Origin: Bacteriovoracales bacterium
GTDB lineage: Bacteria; Bdellovibrionota; Bacteriovoracia; Bacteriovoracales; Bacteriovoracaceae
Length of the DNA: 64,000 bases
NCBI GenBank assembly: GCA_030149295.1
Contig: JASBRV010000028.1
Location: 28,723 to 92,722, forward strand
Reading direction: 5' to 3'
The notes beneath the pieces are model-generated. The model saw only the letters and a program-made list of their open reading frames with translations. It was not told the origin of the DNA and searched no databases. How positions within the stretch are numbered: the first letter of the stretch is position 1; each line of letters starts with the position of its first letter. Positions 45,902-52,831 of this stretch are shown piece after piece. The position numbers were made by a program, and so were the translations under genes.

Positions 45902-45975
45902 CTTTTTTACAGGGTAGGCTCTTTTCCCTTGAAAAACTTTTGGAATATCAAGTTGTTGAAGCCAAAAACATAAAA

Positions 45976-45991
45976 TGACATGAATTCGTCA
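45976..45991. promoter_or_regulatory. Imperfect copy of the TGACGA-N4-TCGTCA site
   Basis: TGACAT-GAAT-TCGTCA has one mismatch in the left half-site. It is 90 bp from the perfect site at 45886 and 80 bp from the next imperfect copy at 46056, giving three sites upstream of the leftward sigma-54 promoter. Confidence 0.5.
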
Positions 45992-46055
45992 CTTTCTAAT
46001 GAAAAATGGCCAGAATCACACCTTAACCCTTTGAAGTTATGGGGAAATAACTTTC

Positions 46056-46071
46056 TGACGATTATTCGCCA
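46056..46071. promoter_or_regulatory. Imperfect TGACGA-N4-TCGTCA site at the ParB-like gene end
   Basis: TGACGA-TTAT-TCGCCA has one mismatch in the right half and overlaps the stop of the ParB-like gene. A weaker copy (TGACGA-TTTT-TCACCA at 46551-46566) and a half-site (TCGTCA at 46579-46584) lie upstream of that gene's start. Confidence 0.45.
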
Positions 46072-46496
46072 CACAGCTTTGAGTTCCAATACTCGATAAA
46101 GGCAAGATAAGCACTTTTGGAAGTCAGAAAAGGGATATGTTGTGTGGCCGATACTTTAAAGGCCGGAAGATTTTCAATTTCATGGCGAAATGCCTTCTCC
46201 ACTCTATGATGGCCGTCAATCAGGTTATATCTCCCCGGTGCAATCTCTGCCAAAATCACAGGGGATGAAAGATCGGCCGATTCAATAGCGGTCTCATCCA
46301 AGTGGTCTGAGGAAAAACCGCTATAGCTTTTGACTCCTATAAGCTCTCTTTCCACCAAGTTTTTATTTTGTTGAATGAAAGATAAGAGCTTTGTGATGTT
46401 GAATTCAAAAATACCGTTTGGGAAAATCTCATCCCCATCTTCAATTGAAGTTGGAGTAAATTGTTCATCAACAAAAAGTTTCTTTGATCTTTCCAT
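46062..46496 (-). CDS. ParB/sulfiredoxin-fold domain protein
   Basis: About 144 residues from ATG 46496, which has a plausible ribosome site (GAAGAG). The diagnostic stretch is GRYNLIDGHHRVEKAFRHEI, the GxHR-type nucleotide-binding core of ParB-N/Srx domains, preceded by SPVILAEIAPG. Stand-alone ParB-fold proteins on mobile elements act in partition, as CTPase switches or as nucleases. It sits alone between the two sigma-54 promoters and is flanked by TGACGA sites, so its expression may be tied to the same activator. Confidence 0.78.
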   Translation of the reverse strand: MERSKKLFVDEQFTPTSIEDGDEIFPNGIFEFNITKLLSFIQQNKNLVERELIGVKSYSGFSSDHLDETAIESADLSSPVILAEIAPGRYNLIDGHHRVEKAFRHEIENLPAFKVSATQHIPFLTSKSAYLAFIEYWNSKLCGE

Positions 46497-46639
46497 ATCT
46501 CTTCTCTTGTTTCTTGTTTTTGTTCTTTCTGATAATAACCTAAAATTTCGTGACGATTTTTCACCAAACAAAAAAATGTCGTCACTATTTCTATCCTCTC
46601 AATTTTAAAAAGAAAACTGATACTCTTAAGACCAATTCA

Positions 46640-46683
46640 TGACGAGCATTCGTCAAAACATGTTTTGCAAAAAGCACAAAACA
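46640..46683. promoter_or_regulatory. UAS candidate for the conjugation promoter, with adjacent inverted repeat
   Basis: A perfect TGACGA-GCAT-TCGTCA palindrome (46640-46655) is centred about 130 bp upstream of the -24 element of the rightward sigma-54 promoter. Directly beside it is a second inverted repeat, TGTTTTG-N9-CAAAACA (46661-46683). The first matches the sites before the leftward promoter and is the best candidate for the NtrC-type activator. The second may bind another factor, for example a DNA-bending protein. Confidence 0.7.
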
Positions 46684-46775
46684 AATAATTAAAAACGATC
46701 TCTTCAACTCCACAAGGTCTTGTCTTCATTAGGTTTAAAACGTCATCAGGTCTCCTAAACGTCTCCTTTTAAATT

Positions 46776-46791
46776 TTGGCACTGCTATTGC
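46776..46791 (+). promoter_or_regulatory. Sigma-54 promoter of the conjugation operon
   Basis: TTGGCAC-TGCTA-TTGC has GG and GC elements separated by exactly 10 bp and matches the -24/-12 consensus except for T in place of the G after TGGCAC. The transcript start is expected near 46803, about 60 bp before the ATG of the first gene (46865). Together with the upstream palindrome it suggests control by the NtrC-type protein encoded at 44287-45753. Confidence 0.82.
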
Positions 46792-46864
46792 CCTAGGTGG
46801 AGTCACACTTTGGAAATTTCTTTCAAAGCAATCACAACGAACAAGCTTTTAAAAAGGGGGAAGC

Positions 46865-47506
46865 ATGAACACGACAATCGAACAAACTCAAACTGCTGAT
46901 GGACTTTTCAAGAGAAAATCATCACCAGAAAAAACACACTCTCTCACCCTTATAGAAAAAAGGGGTGACGATGGGGTGACAAATGAAGCACCAATAACGC
47001 CGAACCTGAAGCTACCACCTTGGCTCAACGATGATGGAAGCTTCAAAAGTGATGAAGAAATTCAGACTCTTGGAAAAAACTGGTCAGCCGAAACTTGGGA
47101 TTCTTACTTAAAGGTCAATGTTGGCGATGTCGAAGCAGAGGATCATGATTTGGTCTTCTTTCCCTTCGTTGATACTGAAACAGTGAATTTTGGAGCGGAG
47201 CTGTTAAAGACTCTTCGCACCCAAGATGATTACGAAAATCTCCCAGAGGCCTTTGAGTTTGCTCTAACCTTTCTTTCCGACCGAGAAGCTCAAGTCATCC
47301 GTATGCGATACCTGAAGGAGTTGTCACAGGAAGAGATTTCCGAGAGGCTTGGAGTGGGGATCAACTCGATCAAAAGCTTTCGACGCAAGGGACTCAAAAA
47401 GCTTCGTCATCTTTTGCCTTCCGAGGAGTTTAGAACAAAATATCAGGAGCATATCAAACATCTCAAGCGGAAATGTCACCCCAACGTCACCCCTGAATCC
47501 CTATAA
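46865..47506 (+). CDS. Sigma-70 region 4-like regulator, first gene of the conjugation operon
   Basis: A 213-residue protein with a strong ribosome site (AAAAGGGGGAAGC-ATG). The first 130 residues are of unknown fold (acidic, Pro- and Trp-containing). The C-terminal part, LSDREAQVIRMRYLKELSQEEISERLGVGINSIKSFRRKGLKKL, is a clear sigma-70 region 4 HTH. No region 2 is present, so it is probably a transcription regulator or partial sigma. Its coding sequence contains one copy of a 42-bp GTCACCCC element near the start and another over the stop, inverted to each other, so it may bind its own gene. Confidence 0.82.
   Translation: MNTTIEQTQTADGLFKRKSSPEKTHSLTLIEKRGDDGVTNEAPITPNLKLPPWLNDDGSFKSDEEIQTLGKNWSAETWDSYLKVNVGDVEAEDHDLVFFPFVDTETVNFGAELLKTLRTQDDYENLPEAFEFALTFLSDREAQVIRMRYLKELSQEEISERLGVGINSIKSFRRKGLKKLRHLLPSEEFRTKYQEHIKHLKRKCHPNVTPESL
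46939..46980 (-). repeat. GTCACCCC element, copy A
   Basis: Read on the minus strand: GTCACCCC-N3-GTCACCCC, a short spacer, then CTATAAGGGTGAGAGAG. It is inverted relative to copies B (47475-47517) and C (47586-47625) and nearly identical to B outside the spacer. It lies within the 5' part of the sigma-like gene. Confidence 0.75.
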
Positions 47507-47517
47507 GGGTGAGAGAG
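47475..47517 (+). repeat. GTCACCCC element, copy B
   Basis: GTCACCCC at 47475 and 47486 (11-bp period) are followed by TCCCTATAAGGGTGAGAGAG. The AGGGTGA part is an inverted half-site of the direct repeats. It overlaps the 3' end of the sigma-like gene, and its GGGTGAGAG may serve as the ribosome site for the small ORF at 47519. Confidence 0.75.
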
Positions 47518-47518
47518 C

Positions 47519-47680
47519 ATGTTTTTAATTTTTAAAAAGAAAGGCCTTATGAATGCAAATCAAAAATTGGATTCAGAAATAAAACGTCACCCCGGCGTCA
47601 CCCCAAAAAACCTTAAGGGTGAGAGGGTATGTTTTTTCAAACAAGGCCCAAAAACTTTATCTAATCTGGAGGCACGATGA
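47519..47680 (+). CDS. Possible 53-residue small ORF
   Basis: An ATG frame runs from 47519 to a TGA that overlaps the next start (ATGA at 47677), with an SD-like GGGTGAGAG ahead of it. It encodes MFLIFKKKGLMNANQKLDSE and then IKRHPGVTPKNLKGERVCFF. The HPGVTP part comes from copy C of the GTCACCCC element and resembles the end of the preceding protein (CHPNVTPESL). It may be a real coupled peptide or just open sequence within the repeats. Confidence 0.35.
   Translation: MFLIFKKKGLMNANQKLDSEIKRHPGVTPKNLKGERVCFFKQGPKTLSNLEAR
47586..47625 (+). repeat. GTCACCCC element, copy C
   Basis: GTCACCCC at 47586 and 47597 (11-bp period) are followed by CCTTAAGGGTGAGAG. It is a direct repeat of copy B; similarity continues downstream (ATGTTTTT). 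It lies about 50 bp before the start of the gene at 47677. Confidence 0.75.
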
Positions 47681-48279
47681 AGCATCTCGTTGCAAGTGAC
47701 GTATTTGACGATCTCTATTTGCATACCCACAGGGTCGTCAACAACACAAAAAAAGAACTATTGATTGTAGGCAACCAGTTCAAGGAAACTCGTGGACTGA
47801 CCTTGTCGGAGCTTAGGCTTTATATTGAGCGGGATATTTTTCTGGCGGTTAGAGATGATCTACTCCCATATCTCAGTTTCTCGGTTGATGTTGAAGAGGG
47901 CACTCATGGTTACGGTGGAGACCTGACCGTCACTATTGATTACATGAATGGGCAAGTTCTCAATCACCAATTCATCAATGAAACCATCAAAAAGAGTCCT
48001 ACTCGGGTTTTAGAAGATGACTTTTTTGAACAAAATCACGGGAACCTGTTCTCCGAGCTCGCCCTTCGTGTCCAACACAAAATCGCTCAAATGCTGGCGG
48101 CCTACAACTGTGAAGAATACCGACTAATTGATGGACGAGTAGTCTTTTTCAGTGAGCATTTCGACTATTGCGTTCGCTTTGAACAACGCTACTTGAGAAA
48201 TCTTCTACGGTCAGTTCCTATGATCGAAGAGAATCAACAGTTTTTTCTCGACTATATTATCCCTGGAGTATGTGCATGA
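47677..48279 (+). CDS. Protein of unknown function in the conjugation operon
   Basis: A 200-residue soluble protein (MKHLVASDVFDDLYLHTHRV...) with a ribosome site TCTGGAGGCACG before the ATG. It is mostly helical and acidic, with an aromatic-rich C-terminus (FFSEHFDYCVRFEQRYLRNL). No motif is recognised. It is flanked by two sigma-region-4-like proteins and is translationally coupled to the downstream one (ATGA overlap at 48276). A regulatory or accessory transfer role is inferred from position only. Confidence 0.65.
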   Translation: MKHLVASDVFDDLYLHTHRVVNNTKKELLIVGNQFKETRGLTLSELRLYIERDIFLAVRDDLLPYLSFSVDVEEGTHGYGGDLTVTIDYMNGQVLNHQFINETIKKSPTRVLEDDFFEQNHGNLFSELALRVQHKIAQMLAAYNCEEYRLIDGRVVFFSEHFDYCVRFEQRYLRNLLRSVPMIEENQQFFLDYIIPGVCA

Positions 48280-48620
48280 TGGAAACCATATTGAGCCCCG
48301 AATGTTTAAAAAAACTTTCTGACCGTCAAGTGAGTAATGAATTTTTAAAAACGCTTAATCATTGCGATGGACCGACCGTTCTTGAAATGTTTGTTGAATC
48401 CCTTCCTCCACGGGAAAGAAAAGTTATTCGACTAAAATTTTGGCAGAACATGGACTTTGACGAAATCTCTTATGAAACGAAAATTCGACGAGATCGAGTA
48501 GAAAAGATTCTTGTTAACGCAATCTCTCTTCTTCGGCAAAAGATGATTAAAAAACTGGTAGACCTTGAAGACGACTGGGAAATTGAGGATGGGCCGCTTC
48601 AAGCGACCGAAGTCATGTAG
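48276..48620 (+). CDS. Short sigma-70 region 4-like HTH protein
   Basis: About 114 residues from the ATG at 48276, which overlaps the upstream TGA; GGAG lies 7 nt ahead. The core, LPPRERKVIRLKFWQNMDFDEISYETKIRRDRVEKILVNAISLLRQKM, is a region-4 HTH with the typical RExxVIxLxF start. It is a second, diverged relative of the 213-residue regulator at 46865. Having two such proteins ahead of transfer genes suggests staged transcriptional control. It ends 9 bp before the TraU gene. Confidence 0.75.
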   Translation: MMETILSPECLKKLSDRQVSNEFLKTLNHCDGPTVLEMFVESLPPRERKVIRLKFWQNMDFDEISYETKIRRDRVEKILVNAISLLRQKMIKKLVDLEDDWEIEDGPLQATEVM

Positions 48621-48629
48621 GAGTCAACA

Positions 48630-49628
48630 TTGAAAGTTTGGAGCGTTTTTATATTCTTGAGTATTTCCACCCTGGCCCACGCTTTCCCAAGTGTGTGTAG
48701 CGTGGTGAACTCGCCAAGTTTTCGTAGTTGCTTGGGGCTTACCAGTCATATTTCCATGTGTGGATGGCCGGTGCCGAGACCTTGTGTACACTTTTCCTAT
48801 CATGTGCCCCAATACTACAGCGAGGTGGTGAGTAATCCCAAGGAATCCTTTTTTACAGAACTCCCCGGCGCCGCCGCTCAACTGGCAACAACCAAAGAAG
48901 TGGTTCCTTTTGGTGCCGAGGGTGATGAAGGTTCCTTTTCCTTTCATGCGCATACTATCAATGTGCCCTTTACCATGTGGGGTTTTGCGGGAATGCCTTG
49001 TGGAGGTGCGCAGTGGGACAATATGTGTTTTACCTCCATGTCCGAACACTTGGGAAGTAACTGGAAAACCGGACTTGCTGACTCTCTCCAACCAGCATGG
49101 CTGGCCTGGAGTGCCGCGCCCAAAGCGTGCCTAATTAAAGGTGCTGTAACCTCTGCGACTGGAGGCTCAACACCCACCGGATACCCGAGTCATTCTGCCA
49201 TGTGTTCAACCGATCGAAGTTGGATGAAAAAGTATCCCCCCAGCAATCAGCCGGTTTGTAATGGCTGGGGAATAATGTTCCCGAGGTACGGGACTGTGAC
49301 CAGCTCGGATCAAAATACGGCATCTTTGGTCGTTGCTTCACGGATGCGAAGTCTGGGATCAGAGGTTTTTCAATCGGTTCCGACTTTTCATGATGAAAAA
49401 TGGCAGATGATTTATCCCCAATCGAGTTCTTGCTTTCGAGAGGGGCAAAATGTCGCTCTCTTGCGGGCCAAACGTGTCAGTGAAATAGGACGACTCTTAA
49501 ATGGAAAACTTAAAAATTACCTCTATGTTGTGTGGAAAAGAGTGAGTTGTACACGTGATCTCCCATATTATGCCTCTACTCACGCCTGGCCTTCGATAAT
49601 TCAGGCAGCATGTCGAGGTGTCCAATGA
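48630..49628 (+). CDS. traU: TraU-family conjugation protein
   Basis: A 332-residue protein starting at TTG 48630 behind TAGGAG, close to the length of F TraU (330). It has a Sec signal (VFIFLSISTLAHAF), about ten cysteines, and the TraU-like stretch CNGWGIMFPRYGTVTSSDQN with ASLVVASRMRSL. TraU is a periplasmic, disulfide-rich protein needed for DNA transfer more than for pilus formation. Here it leads the transfer genes, unlike in F. The disulfides would need the TraF-like protein two genes downstream. Confidence 0.82.
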   Translation: MKVWSVFIFLSISTLAHAFPSVCSVVNSPSFRSCLGLTSHISMCGWPVPRPCVHFSYHVPQYYSEVVSNPKESFFTELPGAAAQLATTKEVVPFGAEGDEGSFSFHAHTINVPFTMWGFAGMPCGGAQWDNMCFTSMSEHLGSNWKTGLADSLQPAWLAWSAAPKACLIKGAVTSATGGSTPTGYPSHSAMCSTDRSWMKKYPPSNQPVCNGWGIMFPRYGTVTSSDQNTASLVVASRMRSLGSEVFQSVPTFHDEKWQMIYPQSSSCFREGQNVALLRAKRVSEIGRLLNGKLKNYLYVVWKRVSCTRDLPYYASTHAWPSIIQAACRGVQ

Positions 49629-51235
49629 AATTCGGCGACTTCTTAATTCAAAATGAGTTTGTGGGCCAAAATGCCGTAAATGAGGCCTTAATGGTTCAAA
49701 TGAGGCTTAAAAGGCAAAAACTTGGAAGATTGTTAGTAGAACTGGGTCATTTGGATAAGCCGTCCCTTAATTTGGCCCTTACTCGCTATTTTAATCCGAG
49801 TTTGAATGAATCGGCCTTGGAGCTTAGGGCGATAATGGCCAAGGCAAAGCCAACTCCCGAAATTTTAAAACTTGCCAAGCGTTATAAAGCACTGGCCACT
49901 AAAGAAGATCAATACAGCATTGAATTTATACGCGTTGATCTCATTGACGATGATCTGCTGGCCCAGGCTGAGGAAGCTACAGGAAAAAATGCATCTTGCT
50001 TTATTGTCTCAAAAGATACGTTTGAATATTTGAGTTCATCGGCAAAGGGCCAGGAAGCTAATACTTCCAAAATTGTAGTCACTAAAGCGCTTTCTGATGA
50101 TGATAAACTGTGCACCAATTCGCCTTATACCAAGCTTTTCAAAGAAGCGCTTGGCGAAGCTAAAAAACGCTCAGTCAGTGACATTCATATTGAACCGACC
50201 AGTAATGGAGTTACCATTCGTTTTAGGCTTTTTGGCGCCCTATCCGCCTTCAAGACACTTGGGCCAGATCATCGAGAAGGATTCATCACCACTGTTAAAA
50301 GTATTGTTAATATGGACTTGGCGATTATCGGAAGGCCACAAGATTCCAGAGCGTCGTTCAAAGAATTTAAAGTTGATATTCGAGCAAACTCGCTACCGGA
50401 ACTTTATGGTGAAAAGTTGGTTTTGCGGCTTCTTGACCAAGAAAGGGATTTTAAACTTGAGTCCTCGGGGCTGGATAATAAATCTCTTCATGCTCTACGC
50501 AGTTCCGCTAGGAGAAAAGACGGGCTGGTGCTTATTTCTGGCCCTACTGGATCAGGGAAAACCACCACCCTGTACTCGCTATTAAGTGAACTGCCTCGCG
50601 ATAGGCTTAATATTTCGACTTTGGAAAACCCTGTTGAGTACGAATTGTCTGGAATCAATCAGGTCAATATCAATGAGAACGGTATTCTCACCTTCGAGTC
50701 CTCGCTGCGCGCACTGATGCGACAAGATCCCGATGTGATTCTGGTGGGAGAGATTCGAGACCATGAAACCGCCAGTCTTGCTTTTAAGGCCGCATCAACC
50801 GGGCATTTGGTTCTATCCACAGTTCATGCCAATGGTGCCAAGGAAGTTGTCGAAAGACTGCTCAATCTGGGGATCGACGCTTTCACCATTAAGAGCAATC
50901 TTCGCTTGAGCAGTGCCCAGCGTTTGATTCCAACACTATGTAAGAATTGTTCACTTCCGCTGGGTAATGCTGATGTGAAGGAGCTTGAAGGATATTTCAA
51001 TAAAGGTATTTTATCAAACTTAAGAAAGGCCAATGCCAAGGGTTGTTCTTCCTGTCAGGCAGGCATCAATGGCCGAATAGCGATCCTTGAATATATGGAC
51101 AAAGAGGAAATCACCTTTTTTTTTAATGACACTAAAGCTATCGAGACGCTTCCCAAGCACTCGCTTAAGGATGCCGCCCTAAAGTTGGCAAGCAGTGGCA
51201 CGATTGATGCCCTTGAAGTCTTATCCTTTATTTAA
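49625..51235 (+). CDS. GspE/PilB-type secretion ATPase
   Basis: About 536 residues from ATG 49625 (ATGA overlap with traU). The N-terminus, FGDFLIQNEFVGQNAVNEAL, is an MshEN/GspE-N domain. The ATPase core shows Walker A ISGPTGSGKTTTLYSLL, the Asp box LENPVEYELSGINQVN, Walker B RQDPDVILVGEIRDHETASL and the His box TGHLVLSTVHAN. A CKNC...CSSC zinc site follows near the C-terminus. All belong to type II secretion/type IV pilus assembly ATPases. It is unusual inside an F-type transfer cluster, which normally has no VirB11-like ATPase. Confidence 0.92.
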   Translation: MKFGDFLIQNEFVGQNAVNEALMVQMRLKRQKLGRLLVELGHLDKPSLNLALTRYFNPSLNESALELRAIMAKAKPTPEILKLAKRYKALATKEDQYSIEFIRVDLIDDDLLAQAEEATGKNASCFIVSKDTFEYLSSSAKGQEANTSKIVVTKALSDDDKLCTNSPYTKLFKEALGEAKKRSVSDIHIEPTSNGVTIRFRLFGALSAFKTLGPDHREGFITTVKSIVNMDLAIIGRPQDSRASFKEFKVDIRANSLPELYGEKLVLRLLDQERDFKLESSGLDNKSLHALRSSARRKDGLVLISGPTGSGKTTTLYSLLSELPRDRLNISTLENPVEYELSGINQVNINENGILTFESSLRALMRQDPDVILVGEIRDHETASLAFKAASTGHLVLSTVHANGAKEVVERLLNLGIDAFTIKSNLRLSSAQRLIPTLCKNCSLPLGNADVKELEGYFNKGILSNLRKANAKGCSSCQAGINGRIAILEYMDKEEITFFFNDTKAIETLPKHSLKDAALKLASSGTIDALEVLSFI

Positions 51236-51250
51236 TCGCGAAGAGGTTTT

Positions 51251-52006
51251 ATGAGATTTTTAATTGCAAGTATCATGGCGTTTCTGTGCCTAAGTTCTGG
51301 GCATTTGTACGCCTTTGATTTTTTTGAAACTGACATTGACTACTGGAACAAACCAAAAGTTAAAAAGGAACCTTCTCCTCCCATTACAAATAAAGAAAAG
51401 GATAAGGTTTCTGTGGAGAAGACCGATTCCTTTGATTGGAAAAAGCAACTCGACCCCAAAAATGATGAATTCTTTAAAGAAGGCGACCATACACCACCGG
51501 CAGCGTTCATGGAGCTTGCTAGAAACCCAAGCGATCAAAATATCAAAAACTGGTTCAAGCTTATTGAAAAGAAAAATCTTCTCTCCCAGAGGCTTAGTCA
51601 AAGAATTGCTGAATACGTAAAGAAAAACAAAAAGCTGAAACCAGAAGAAAAAATGGCACTTACCCAGACAAAACAAGAGCTACCCCAAAGTGCCGATGAT
51701 TACGAGCGTTTCAGGTTTCGTATGTATTTTGAGTCCTCGTGCCCTCATTGCAAGCGCATGTTTCAGACCATGACGGAGCTGCAAGGGATGGGATATTTTG
51801 TCGAACTTAAACAAATTGATGGCAACACTGAAATTCGCGGATCGCTTCCATTTCCCGTTACTCAAGCTTCAAAAGAGGAACTTAAAAATAAAAATATCAA
51901 CTCATGGCCGGTGCTCTTTATCGGGGACTTGAAGAAAAAAGTAGTCTACCGACTCAACGGCTATCGTTCAACAACGGATGTTATTTCGGCCATTCAATCT
52001 CGCTAA
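51251..52006 (+). CDS. traF: TraF-like thioredoxin-fold conjugation protein
   Basis: A 251-residue protein with a Sec signal (FLIASIMAFLCLSSGHLYA). An N-terminal linker region (residues 25-145) leads to a thioredoxin fold with an intact CPHC active site in MYFESSCPHCKRMFQTMTEL and the cis-Pro region INSWPVLFIGD. Many F-type TraF proteins have lost the cysteines, but here the redox pair is kept. It should form or shuffle disulfides in Cys-rich transfer proteins such as TraU. Confidence 0.85.
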   Translation: MRFLIASIMAFLCLSSGHLYAFDFFETDIDYWNKPKVKKEPSPPITNKEKDKVSVEKTDSFDWKKQLDPKNDEFFKEGDHTPPAAFMELARNPSDQNIKNWFKLIEKKNLLSQRLSQRIAEYVKKNKKLKPEEKMALTQTKQELPQSADDYERFRFRMYFESSCPHCKRMFQTMTELQGMGYFVELKQIDGNTEIRGSLPFPVTQASKEELKNKNINSWPVLFIGDLKKKVVYRLNGYRSTTDVISAIQSR

Positions 52007-52052
52007 GTTCAAAAGCTAATTTTAAAATCAACTTTTTTAAGGAGAAGGAATC

Positions 52053-52505
52053 ATGCTTGATCCCCATACTAATTACTATCTTGTCAAAGAACGAATGAAA
52101 GAACTGCACCATGAAGTCAATCGAGGTGGACCTGATCCGAGGTTTCCCATCTGGCCGATCATTTTGCTTATCGCTATAGTTTTAGCGTGTCTTCATGGAG
52201 CTGATGCTTTTGGGGCGATTCCAAGGCTTCCTGGCTCGGATCAAAGTGACAAGCTGCAAGCGGCGGGCACTCTCTTGCGAATCATCGACAGTGCGCTCTT
52301 TTCGTGGGGAGCGCGTATCTTTGCCGGGCTTCTCATTCTCAACGCCGGTGTATCGCTCAAAAATCAGGCCTTCGGACTGGCCTTTATCAGTGTGATCGGT
52401 GCCATCATCGTCGGAACCGCACCTATGTGGGTGAAGAACATTTTTGATATGGGCGGCGGTACACTCTTTTCCATGATCTCTTTCGTTGGGGGATTCTATG
52501 CATAG
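52053..52505 (+). CDS. Putative TraA/VirB2-like pilin or small membrane component
   Basis: A 150-residue protein with a basic N-terminus and hydrophobic segments (IWPIILLIAIVLACLHGADA; FAGLLILNAGVSL; FGLAFISVIGAIIVGTAPMW; FSMISFVGG). ADA-FGA after the first segment could be a signal-peptidase site, leaving a small hydrophobic pilin. Its place directly before traL, traE, traK and traB is that of traA in F. The identification rests on topology and synteny; sequence similarity is not evident by eye. Confidence 0.6.
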   Translation: MLDPHTNYYLVKERMKELHHEVNRGGPDPRFPIWPIILLIAIVLACLHGADAFGAIPRLPGSDQSDKLQAAGTLLRIIDSALFSWGARIFAGLLILNAGVSLKNQAFGLAFISVIGAIIVGTAPMWVKNIFDMGGGTLFSMISFVGGFYA

Positions 52506-52809
52506 CTATGAATCCCTCAAGGAAGATCACGCCACCAAGATCGGCCAAACTATCGACAGTCCCATTTTGGTTTTTGACTATTTTGAACTCTCAGAAGTCT
52601 TTGCCGCTCTTTTGGTCATGTTAATTTTCGGGGTGATTTTTTACTCATGGGGACTCATGTTCATGTCTCTTGGAATTGTCCTTGGAGTCATTCCCCAAGT
52701 TAGAAGAAAAAACGTCAAGGGCATCTTTTTTCACTGGCCGTATCGCAAGTTTCAAATGTCTCTGCCCGGACTCATTAATCCCAAGGGCCCTAAAAAATAC
52801 TCGGATTAA
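52498..52809 (+). CDS. traL: TraL-family conjugation protein
   Basis: About 103 residues from ATG 52498, which overlaps the end of the pilin-like gene (GGGGGA ribosome site). TIDSPILVFDYFELSEVFAALLVMLIFGV resembles the TraL start (hxLDxPhxhhhhxxDE) followed by a membrane helix pair, and the C-terminus HWPYRKFQMSLPGLINPKG matches the family's Y-W-G ending. TraL is a small inner-membrane component of the F-type channel (VirB3-like). Confidence 0.8.
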   Translation: MHSYESLKEDHATKIGQTIDSPILVFDYFELSEVFAALLVMLIFGVIFYSWGLMFMSLGIVLGVIPQVRRKNVKGIFFHWPYRKFQMSLPGLINPKGPKKYSD

Positions 52810-52831
52810 TCAATTCAAAAACGGAGAATTA

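Noticed and set aside
46939..47625. CRISPR-like reading of the GTCACCCC copies
   Set aside because: Only three copies, mixed orientation, no regular unique spacers and partly inside a gene; no cas genes nearby.
48624..49177. Minus-strand open frames under traU
   Set aside because: Overlap fully with a well-supported gene, with no domain or signal; treated as shadows.
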